Assembly: GCA_947243845.1 (NCBI GenBank)
Contig: CAMXIF010000008.1
Coordinates: forward strand, 1-64,000
Length of the DNA stretch: 64,000 nucleotides
Direction of reading: 5' to 3'
Origin: an uncultured bacterium
GTDB taxonomy: Bacteria > Bacillota > Clostridia > Lachnospirales > Lachnospiraceae
The notes under the pieces were generated by a model. It saw only the letters and a program-made list of their open reading frames with translations, had not been told where the DNA came from and ran no database searches. Made by a program: the position numbers and the translations under genes. Positions 35,819-42,850 of this stretch are shown one piece after another. How positions within the stretch are numbered: position 1 is the first letter of the stretch; every line of letters begins with the position of its first letter.

Positions 35819-36076
35819 TCATTTGCCGCAATTTAAAGAATATTCCCGCATATTTACAAAATTGCAAAAGGGAAGAGCATCTTTCGTGTATCCGTTGGTA
35901 CGAATTTCGATATTTCGATTCTGTTCCTTTTCACATGCCTCATCCAATACCTCAGAAAAGAATTTCCTTGCGAGAGTCTTGGATGGGTTCTGCTTGGACT
36001 GGTGATTTTTGTTCTTTTTCAACGGGTTAATCGCCATAACCGCTTCGATTTTATAAAGCCTTTCATCTGCATATAT
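35819..36076 (-). CDS. Small basic protein, start codon uncertain
   Basis: The in-frame ATG at 36037 gives 72 residues (MAINPLKKNKNHQSKQNPSK, then SEVLDEACEKEQNRN) but has no ribosome site. A perfect AAGGAGG at 36093-36087 lies upstream, and the same frame is open from ATA 36076, 10 bases after it, adding IYADERLYKIEAV. The ATG nearest that site (36072) is out of frame and reads only 17 codons. So either ATA is the start, or a one-base deletion has shifted the start codon out of frame. A terminator follows the stop. No known family. Confidence 0.5.
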   Translation of the reverse strand: MYADERLYKIEAVMAINPLKKNKNHQSKQNPSKTLARKFFSEVLDEACEKEQNRNIEIRTNGYTKDALPFCNFVNMREYSLNCGK

Positions 36077-36303
36077 TGCGGTGATCCCTCCTTGGATTCA
36101 AATTTGTGCTTTCCTGATAATACCACAGTGTTTCCGTATTTAGAAAATGCACAGCGAACTCCTTGTTCTGATAATAATATCGGCAAGAATCACATTTTCT
36201 TAAGCTTATTTTAACAGATTTTTGTAATAAATGGAAGAGAAAAACTATAAATAATACATAAACAGAGAAAATATCTGACAATTCTAACAAAATATCGTTT
36301 GTT

Positions 36304-37302
36304 TCAGAATATCTCTTCAATCTTTACACTTGTGGGCAGAAGAACATGCTGTACAGGCAGAGGAGATTCGGTTCTTTCCATCCGGTTTAAGAGCATATTC
36401 ATTGCGAGAACGCCCATCTCAGAGGGATTGGGAGAGTGGGAGATTGCATAGCCGAAAGGGGTCAAAATTTTCATCTCATCGTATCCGAGCAGATCTATAT
36501 CTCCTGGGATGTCTGCATTGTACGTCATAAGGGTACGATAGCATACGACAGTGAAATCGGAACTGAAACTGATAAAAGCGGATGGCCTTGAAGCAACATT
36601 ATATTGTTTCCTGACAAATTCCGAACAGGCATCTATTTGCGTTCCCTTAAAGATATGTTCTTCCGGAAGCGGAAGCCCGTGTTCGGTTAAGGCTTTTTTA
36701 ACACCGCTGATATAGGATGCGGTGACCAGTGGATGATCATCATAGATCAGAAATCTAAGATCTCGATGGCCCTTTGATAACGCAAATTGAGTGAGTTCCT
36801 GTGCACCGTTTTGATTATCAATATAAATACTATCACACTGTGCTCCGGGCATTTTTTTGTCAAGACATACCACCGGAGTGCCGGTTGAGAGAATCTGATT
36901 GATGAGATCAGCGTTGGGGGAGTTTTCTACAGGTACGATCAAAATCCCGCCAACCTTATAGGATAAAAGATTCAGGATAGCCGAGCGTTCTTTTTCAGCA
37001 TTTTCATTTGAATTACATAGTATCATGCGATAATTATTTTGGGAAGCGAGTTCATCTGCGGCAAACAGCAGCTTTCCGAAATAACCAACGCTTATATCGG
37101 GAACAATAAAACCAATGATGCGGCTTTGGGATTTGGAAAAACTGACCGCCAGTGCGCTGGGAGAGTAGCCGAGTTCTTTCATGGCTTTTAAGACCTTTTG
37201 TTGTGTTTTTTGACTGACATATCCACTGTTATTCATAACGCGGGAAACGGTTGACTGAGCAACTCCGGCTGCGTTAGCTACATCTTTTATATTGATTTTC
37301 AT
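36304..37302 (-). CDS. LacI family repressor of the sucrose/fructan locus
   Basis: 332 residues. N-terminal helix-turn-helix INIKDVANAAGVAQSTVSRVMNNSGYVSQKT with hinge helix, then a sugar-sensing domain (IIGFIVPDISVGYFGKLLFAADELAS, GGILIVPVENS, DLLGYDEM). ATG 37302 follows GAAGAGAAAG. It is divergent from the binding protein gene at 37695. TGGAACTAGTTCCA at 37551-37564 and a related site at 37416-37429 are its likely operators. Its leader is homologous to that of the divergent gene. Confidence 0.92.
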   Translation of the reverse strand: MKINIKDVANAAGVAQSTVSRVMNNSGYVSQKTQQKVLKAMKELGYSPSALAVSFSKSQSRIIGFIVPDISVGYFGKLLFAADELASQNNYRMILCNSNENAEKERSAILNLLSYKVGGILIVPVENSPNADLINQILSTGTPVVCLDKKMPGAQCDSIYIDNQNGAQELTQFALSKGHRDLRFLIYDDHPLVTASYISGVKKALTEHGLPLPEEHIFKGTQIDACSEFVRKQYNVASRPSAFISFSSDFTVVCYRTLMTYNADIPGDIDLLGYDEMKILTPFGYAISHSPNPSEMGVLAMNMLLNRMERTESPLPVQHVLLPTSVKIEEIF

Positions 37303-37403
37303 CTTTCTCTTCATTTCTGCGCTGCTTTTTGCGCATAAACGAGTTTGTGGCAAGCAGCGCGCAGACACAAATCCCGTGATTGAGAATCCTAATTTTCAAT
37401 CTT
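37303..37403 (-). repeat. Mirrored leader element, copy A (before lacI)
   Basis: This 101-bp segment, read on the minus strand into lacI, is about 80% identical to 37594-37694 read on the plus strand into the binding protein gene. The core at 37351-37376 is identical over 26 bases to 37622-37647. Homology continues through the ribosome site to the start codon. Confidence 0.85.
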
Positions 37404-37415
37404 GCACTATTTTTG

Positions 37416-37429
37416 TGGAACTGAATCCA
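37416..37429. promoter_or_regulatory. Secondary LacI-type operator-like site
   Basis: TGGAACTGAATCCA matches the strong palindrome at 37551 at 11 of 14 positions. It lies on the lacI side of the divergent region, which would allow autoregulation. Confidence 0.45.
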
Positions 37430-37522
37430 TATTATCATATCTTTAGAATAATCGCAACTGAAATTTGATTTGATATGGAAAATACAGGGATATATTGGAT
37501 AATGATGTTTTTGATAAAGTGA

Positions 37523-37564
37523 TTGACAATAAAAAAATATGGTGATATAGTGGAACTAGTTCCA
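37523..37564 (+). promoter_or_regulatory. Promoter and LacI operator of the sucrose/fructan operon
   Basis: TTGACA (37523-37528), 17 bases, TATAGT (37546-37551). The perfect 14-bp palindrome TGGAACTAGTTCCA (37551-37564) starts at the last base of the -10 and covers the start point, the position expected for repression by a LacI protein. Confidence 0.88.
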
Positions 37565-37593
37565 CAAGATAGGAGAAATGAAAAAGGAAAAGG

Positions 37594-37694
37594 TTAAGAT
37601 TGAAAATCCAATTTTCAATCGCGGGATTTGTGTCTGCGCGCTGCTTGTCACAAATTCATTATGTGCATAAGCAGTGCAGAAATGGAGTAAAAAG
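37594..37694 (+). repeat. Mirrored leader element, copy B (before the binding protein gene)
   Basis: Inverted partner of 37303-37403. It starts with GATTGAAAAT-CCA-ATTTTCAATC (a 10-bp dyad, 37599-37621 region), then the 26-base conserved core, and ends at the start codon. A 30-codon open frame (ATG 37578 to TAA 37670) runs through it and could be a leader peptide, but its ribosome site is poorly spaced. Confidence 0.85.
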
Positions 37695-39020
37695 ATGAAA
37701 AAGAGAATTTTAGCTACGCTTTTAGCAGGACTTTGTGTGGTTGGAATCTGCGGATGCGGCCAGGAAGCAGGGGGAGAGGAGGCAAAGAATCTGCAGAACA
37801 AAACAGAGGCGGCGGTTGAGGAAACGACAGGCGGCGGAGCGGAAAAGACGGAACTCGTCTATTATACATGGGGAGATGAAGAGGGCTATATGTCAAAAGT
37901 GATTGACGCCTTCAATGCGCAGAGCGAGACAACGCATGTTACAGCTACGTATATTCCTTCTTCGGGTACGGATTATGATGAAAAGATTGTGTCCATGCTT
38001 TCCAGCCAGGCAGAGATGGATTTGTTCAGCGCATCCAATTTGAAGAGTCTGGTGAAATATATGGATGCGGATTGTCTGGCGGATATGTCAGAGGCGATCG
38101 AAAATAGCGATTTGGATATTACAAGATATGGAACTAGTTTTCTAAGTACTTCGAAAGAAGGGGAGTTTTATGGACTGCCTTATCGCTACAGTACAATGGC
38201 TTTGTTTTATAATAAGAAAATATTTGATCAGGAAGGGCTCCCTTATCCGGAACAGATGTCTTGGGACGAATATGCGCAGTTGGCCAAGAAACTGACGAAG
38301 GAAAGAGAAGACGGCACTATGCAGTGGGGTGGTTTCCTGCCGGATTGGCTGGGGGAGCCTATACTTACTGTTCAGCGGGGATCGAATGTTATGGATGAGG
38401 ATACTTCAGCGCTTAAAGAATGGCTAGGATTATTGGAGAGGTTTTATATTACGGATAAGTCCCATATGAGTTTTGAAGAAATGCGCAGTACCTCAACGGA
38501 TTGGATTAAGATATTTTTGGCAGGTGATGTGGCGATGCTGCCTAATGGGGAATGGACCATTGGAAATGCCATGCAGGAGATTAGCAATGATCCCGATATT
38601 CTTGGGGATTTTGAGATGGGAGTCACATTTATGCCGCTTCCGGAGGGAATGGACAATCCTATTACGGTCGGAGGTCCAAATACCTTTATTATGATCAATC
38701 AGAATACAGAAAAGTTTGACAGTGCGTTTGAATTTGCAGAATTTTTGTGCGGTCCGAAAGGAGCTTCTTATCTGATCGAAGGGGGAATGATTCCCGCTTA
38801 TCTTGATGAGGACACGATCCAGCTTTACAAGGACACGGTGGGAGTGGACGGAGTTGAAGATATGCTGGCGGCTGATACGCTTTATGAAGGCGGTACCGAT
38901 GGTGATTTTTCTCAGGTTGATACCATTTGGCGGGAGGAAAAAGAACTTTGCCTGATCGGAGAACAGACATTGGATCAGAGTATCGAGAACTTCGAGAGGC
39001 GCCGTGCCGATGTGAGATAG
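37695..39020 (+). CDS. Extracellular sugar-binding lipoprotein (family 1)
   Basis: 441 residues. Lipoprotein signal with CVVGICGCGQ (Cys at about 20-22), acidic/Glu-rich linker, then a MalE-type binding domain: YYTWGDEEGYMSKVIDAFNAQ, FYGLPYRYSTMALFYNKKIFDQEGLPYPEQMSWDEYAQLAKKL, GDVAMLPNGEWTIGN, FAEFLCGPKGASYLIEGGMIPA. ATG 37695 follows GGAG by 7 bases. Together with two permeases and a GH32 enzyme it imports sucrose or fructo-oligosaccharides; no ATPase is encoded here, so a shared MsmK-type ATPase is probably used. Confidence 0.92.
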   Translation: MKKRILATLLAGLCVVGICGCGQEAGGEEAKNLQNKTEAAVEETTGGGAEKTELVYYTWGDEEGYMSKVIDAFNAQSETTHVTATYIPSSGTDYDEKIVSMLSSQAEMDLFSASNLKSLVKYMDADCLADMSEAIENSDLDITRYGTSFLSTSKEGEFYGLPYRYSTMALFYNKKIFDQEGLPYPEQMSWDEYAQLAKKLTKEREDGTMQWGGFLPDWLGEPILTVQRGSNVMDEDTSALKEWLGLLERFYITDKSHMSFEEMRSTSTDWIKIFLAGDVAMLPNGEWTIGNAMQEISNDPDILGDFEMGVTFMPLPEGMDNPITVGGPNTFIMINQNTEKFDSAFEFAEFLCGPKGASYLIEGGMIPAYLDEDTIQLYKDTVGVDGVEDMLAADTLYEGGTDGDFSQVDTIWREEKELCLIGEQTLDQSIENFERRRADVR

Positions 39021-39036
39021 CGTTTTATGGATTTGA

Positions 39037-39081
39037 AGTCTCTGTCATGCAGTACTTGTCATTATGGCATGACGGAGATTT
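39037..39081 (+). repeat. Intercistronic hairpin after the binding protein gene
   Basis: TCTCTGTCATGC and GCATGACGGAGA form a 12-bp stem with one mismatch. No T-run follows, so it more likely protects the upstream mRNA or slows polymerase than terminates. Confidence 0.55.
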
Positions 39082-39102
39082 CCATATATAAGGAGTAAAA
39101 GA

Positions 39103-40011
39103 ATGGCAAAACAAATCAGTGCAAAGCGACAGAAGGCAATCAAAAGAAATCTGACTGCGTATATCTTTATCTTGCCGTGTCTGGCAGGGTTTATGGTGTA
39201 TTACCTGATTCCGATATTTGCAGGCATTGGTTTCAGTATGACTGATTACACGGGGCTGTCCATAAAGAATATTCATTTTATCGGTTTAGATAATTATAGG
39301 AATCTGTTTCAAAATTCTTATTTCAAGAAGGCGTTTATGAACAATCTTATCTATACGCTATTGTATACACCGATAACATTAATAGTGGCATTGTTTTTTG
39401 CCACAGTTCTGAACTATGTAAAGAGAGGCGTGAAATTTTTCCGGGTTTGTTTCTTTTTACCATATGTCACTTCTATGGTGTCGGTGGCAATCGTTTGGCG
39501 TCTGATCTTTAATCCCACAAATGGACCAATCAATATTTTGTTGGGAAATATGGGGATATCCAATCCGCCTAAATGGCTGATGTCCACGAAATGGGCGCTC
39601 TACGCAGTTATCATTGTAGCGGTCTGGAAAACCTTTGGCTATTATATGCTGATTCTTTTGGCGGGGATGCAGACAATTCCCGAGCATTTATATGAAGCAG
39701 CAGCCATTGATGGGGCTAAAGCCGTTCAGAAATTTTGGTATGTTACGCTGCCATTATTGTCGCCGACTATATTTTTATGTATTGTGACACTGGTGATTAA
39801 TTCTTTCCAAGTATTTGATCTTGTGAATGTGATGACGGAAGGCGGTCCGGGAACGGCCACCAATGTTTTGGTATACCGTATCTATGAAGAGGGATTTAAG
39901 AACGCCAATATGGGATTTGCCTGTGCCATCGCTTACTTTTTGTTCGGAGTGACATTGGTGATTACTTTGGTGCAGTTTATTGGACAAAAGCGCTGGGTTC
40001 ATTATGATTGA
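39103..40011 (+). CDS. Sugar ABC transporter permease (MalF/UgpA type)
   Basis: 302 residues with six hydrophobic helices. The EAA loop reads EHLYEAAAIDGAKAVQKFWYVTLPLLSPT, where the ATPase docks. The N-terminus AYIFILPCLAGFMVYYLIPIF is typical of MalF/UgpA-type subunits. AAGGAG precedes ATG 39103. The second permease follows. Confidence 0.93.
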   Translation: MAKQISAKRQKAIKRNLTAYIFILPCLAGFMVYYLIPIFAGIGFSMTDYTGLSIKNIHFIGLDNYRNLFQNSYFKKAFMNNLIYTLLYTPITLIVALFFATVLNYVKRGVKFFRVCFFLPYVTSMVSVAIVWRLIFNPTNGPINILLGNMGISNPPKWLMSTKWALYAVIIVAVWKTFGYYMLILLAGMQTIPEHLYEAAAIDGAKAVQKFWYVTLPLLSPTIFLCIVTLVINSFQVFDLVNVMTEGGPGTATNVLVYRIYEEGFKNANMGFACAIAYFLFGVTLVITLVQFIGQKRWVHYD

Positions 40012-40039
40012 CCTCTGGCAGAAAGGAAGAAGACTGAAA

Positions 40040-40873
40040 ATGAAAGACAATCCTAAAAAAATAATTGGCAGAATATTGTTTGGTTTATTGCTTCTCCTGC
40101 TTGTGTTATGTTCGATATTTCCCTTCTTATGGATGATATCTACTTCTTTCAAGTACGATACGCAGGTGTTTACAAATCCAATCCAGTGGATACCTGATCC
40201 GGTAAAACTTGATAATTACAGGAAGGCGTGGAGCGAGATCCCGTTTGCTCTCTTTTTGAAAAACACGGCGTTGGTTGCAGTGACAGGAACATTTTTGCAG
40301 GTAATCTGCTGTTCGGCGGCAGCATACGCTTTTGCCAAAATGGAGTTTATGGGCAAGAATATTCTGTTTATGATTTTTATGGCGACTATGATGATTCCCT
40401 GGCATACGATTATGATTCCGCAGCATATGTTGATGGGACGGCTGGGGATGCATGACAAGCTGGCGACTTTGATATTGATGCAGGCTTTCGGTGCATTTGG
40501 CATTTTTCTTTTGCGGCAGTTTTTTATGGGAATACCAAATGAATTGCGCGAGGCGGCGCAGATTGATGGAGCGGGTGAGATCAGGATCTTTTTCAGCATC
40601 ATGCTCCAGCAGGCGAGACCGGGGCTGGCAGCTTTGACGATCTTTACATTTATCACGCAGTGGAATGACTATATCACACCGCTGATTTATTTGAACTCGC
40701 CTAAGAACTATACATTGCAGTTGGGACTTAAAATGTTCGCAACGCAATACACAATGCAATATGGACTGACGATGGCTGGAACGCTCTGCTCTATGGTTCC
40801 GCTGTTTGTGGTATATCTGATTTTTGAAAAGCAGATTACGAAGGGAATTGTTTTTACAGGAATGAAGGGATAG
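40040..40873 (+). CDS. Sugar ABC transporter permease (MalG/UgpE type)
   Basis: About 277 residues with six helices. EAA loop: ELREAAQIDGAGEIRIFFSIMLQQARPGLA, and FPFLWMISTSFK at the N-terminus, both MalG-class signatures. ATG 40040 follows AAGGAAGA; two earlier in-frame starts overlap the end of the first permease and are less likely. It ends 16 bases before the GH32 gene. Confidence 0.92.
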   Translation: MKDNPKKIIGRILFGLLLLLLVLCSIFPFLWMISTSFKYDTQVFTNPIQWIPDPVKLDNYRKAWSEIPFALFLKNTALVAVTGTFLQVICCSAAAYAFAKMEFMGKNILFMIFMATMMIPWHTIMIPQHMLMGRLGMHDKLATLILMQAFGAFGIFLLRQFFMGIPNELREAAQIDGAGEIRIFFSIMLQQARPGLAALTIFTFITQWNDYITPLIYLNSPKNYTLQLGLKMFATQYTMQYGLTMAGTLCSMVPLFVVYLIFEKQITKGIVFTGMKG

Positions 40874-40889
40874 GTATAAAGGAGAAAAT

Positions 40890-42290
40890 ATGAAACTTTG
40901 TCGTAATAAAGATTTGTTCTCACCAGATTATCACTTATACACAAAGGAAGGTTGGGTGAACGATCCTTGTGGATGTTCTTTGTATAAGGGGGAATATCAT
41001 ATTTTTTTTCAGTATCATGAGGAGCCAACACCGCTGGGCCCCGGGAAATGGTATCATATGAAAAGCAGTGATTTGACAGAGTGGGAAGAATTGGGTATCT
41101 GTCTTCGCCCTGAGTTTACTTATGAAGCAAACGGGTGCTGGACGGGAAGTTCTTTTGAGAACGAAGGAAAACACTATATATTTTATTCTGGGAATCTGGA
41201 TGGGAGAATGCCGCAGCAACAGCCTGTTATGGCATGCAGTGAAGATGGGATCCATTATAGGAAATGTGTGGATATGCCGGTCATTACATCTCCTTCCCCG
41301 GACGGACATTGTGAGATGCGCGATCCTAAGGTATTTATCCGAGGAGAAGAATATTTTATGCTGCAGGGAGCCACACGCGGCGGAAAAGGGGAAGTGATAG
41401 GATATTCCAGCAGGGATGGTATTCACTGGGATTATAGGGGGATTTTCTTTCAGAGCAAAAAGTGGATGGGAAGTATGTATGAGTGTCCTGATTTTTTTTC
41501 ACTGGATGGAAAGGATTTTCTGATTCTTTCGCCGATGAATTGGGTAGGGCATAAGAATATTCTGCTGTGCGGAAAGGCGGATTTTGAATCGTTCCGGTTT
41601 GTATGTGAACAGATGATAGAGCTGGATATCGGGAGCGATTTTTATGCGGCGCAGTCGTTTCCTCATAAAGATGGCGGAGTTGCGGTCATAGGCTGGCTTG
41701 GAAACTGGGGCAAGCCACATCCCGAGGACAGAATGGGATGGGCCGGAATGCTAAGCTGTGTTCGGAGAGTACAGTATGAGAAGGAGAGCGGGCAGATACG
41801 GCTTATGCCCTGCGGGGAATTAGAACGGATGCGGTTGGGGGAGGCAGTATGCTGGAAGGATGTGGTCTTGGGAAATGTACCGGTAACCCATCCGGCTTTA
41901 GTGGGAGCTCATAAAGATATTGTAATCGAAACGAGAAAGCGATCCGAACAGAAAGATGTCAGTCTGTCAATTTGTGTGGTCAGCGCGGATAAAGTAATCA
42001 TAAAGGTGACTCTTGATTTCTGGAGAGGATTGGTCCGGATTGATAAGACTATGTCGGAAGAAGGCGATAACGGAGCCGCAATCGTTCCTTGCAGTCTCAG
42101 TTATAGGGATGAATTCAGGTTATTTTTGGATGGTTCTGCATTTGAGTTGTTTACAGGAAGCGGACAGGTGATTACCGAAAGAATCTATCCGGGAGATACG
42201 AAGATGTATGTTACCCTGCATTGCGAGACTGGTATGTTGGGCTGCGATATCACAGGATATGATATGGGAAGCTATTACCAAAAAGCATAA
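40890..42290 (+). CDS. GH32 glycoside hydrolase (sucrose/fructan hydrolase)
   Basis: 466 residues, cytosolic. Catalytic motifs of family GH32: WVNDPCG (nucleophile Asp) at about 22-28, EMRDPKVF (transition-state Asp) at about 140, and YECPDFF (acid/base Glu) at about 193. The C-terminal beta-sandwich is present (DEFRLFLDGSAFELFTGSGQVITERIYPG). No signal peptide, so the imported oligosaccharide is cut inside the cell. AAGGAG precedes the ATG. Whether the preferred substrate is sucrose, sucrose-6-phosphate or kestose-type fructans is not readable; the ABC context favours unphosphorylated sugars. Confidence 0.93.
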   Translation: MKLCRNKDLFSPDYHLYTKEGWVNDPCGCSLYKGEYHIFFQYHEEPTPLGPGKWYHMKSSDLTEWEELGICLRPEFTYEANGCWTGSSFENEGKHYIFYSGNLDGRMPQQQPVMACSEDGIHYRKCVDMPVITSPSPDGHCEMRDPKVFIRGEEYFMLQGATRGGKGEVIGYSSRDGIHWDYRGIFFQSKKWMGSMYECPDFFSLDGKDFLILSPMNWVGHKNILLCGKADFESFRFVCEQMIELDIGSDFYAAQSFPHKDGGVAVIGWLGNWGKPHPEDRMGWAGMLSCVRRVQYEKESGQIRLMPCGELERMRLGEAVCWKDVVLGNVPVTHPALVGAHKDIVIETRKRSEQKDVSLSICVVSADKVIIKVTLDFWRGLVRIDKTMSEEGDNGAAIVPCSLSYRDEFRLFLDGSAFELFTGSGQVITERIYPGDTKMYVTLHCETGMLGCDITGYDMGSYYQKA

Positions 42291-42312
42291 TGCGTATTTG
42301 CAGATGTAAAAG

Positions 42313-42373
42313 AAAAGGTTGACAAGTGCCTACTAATTGACTTATATTAATGGTAGGCACTTGTCAACCTTTT
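42313..42373. terminator. Perfect 21-bp-stem terminator after the GH32 gene
   Basis: Positions 42313-42333 and 42353-42373 are exact reverse complements around a 19-base loop, with A and T runs at the ends. It closes the sucrose/fructan operon. Confidence 0.9.
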
Positions 42374-42448
42374 GCGCGCAAAGAGTCACCAAGGAGTGGA
42401 TGCATATGCAGTCTGGTTACTCGATTATAGAAAAAAGGGGTGGAAAAT

Positions 42449-42850
42449 ATGGCGAAAATGATACGACTGTCAGAGGCGGAATGGAAAGTCATGAACCTCT
42501 TGTGGGAAGAGGCACCTCAAACCATGATGCAGCTGACTAATCATCTGAAGGAGACTACGGGCTGGACGAAACATACGGTTATGACCTTTTTGAAGCGGAT
42601 GGAGGAGAAAGGAGCTGTCCGTTATGAGGAGGGCGGCCGGGCCAAACTGTATTATCCGAAAGTTGATCGGACGGAAGCAGTCATACAAGAGACGGAGGAA
42701 TTTTTAGAAAAGGTCTTTGATGGCCGTATGGGTCTTATGCTGAATACCATGGTGGAGCAACAGGCATTATCCCGCGAAGAGATCAGGGAATTGTATGAAA
42801 TCCTAAGACAGGCGGAGGAACAGAGCAGGGAAGGAGGAGCAAACGGATGA
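42449..42850 (+). CDS. BlaI/MecI family repressor
   Basis: 133 residues. Winged helix LSEAEWKVMNLLWEEAPQTMMQLTNHLKETTGWTKHTVMTFLKRMEEKGAVRYEEGGRAKLYYP is typical of BlaI/MecI, with the C-terminal dimerisation part that is normally cut by the partner protease. ATG 42449 follows GGGGTGG; GTG 42440 in frame is less likely. The stop overlaps the M56 gene by 4 bp (ATGA), the usual blaI-blaR1 coupling. Confidence 0.92.
   Translation: MAKMIRLSEAEWKVMNLLWEEAPQTMMQLTNHLKETTGWTKHTVMTFLKRMEEKGAVRYEEGGRAKLYYPKVDRTEAVIQETEEFLEKVFDGRMGLMLNTMVEQQALSREEIRELYEILRQAEEQSREGGANG

Noticed and set aside
36022..36072. 17-codon minus-strand frame MQMKGFIKSKRLWRLTR
   Set aside because: Possible leader peptide, but its start is 14 bases from the ribosome site and the sequence is better explained as part of the longer frame with a damaged start.
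42337..42540. 67-codon frame before blaI
   Set aside because: It begins within the terminator hairpin and overlaps the BlaI gene in another frame.
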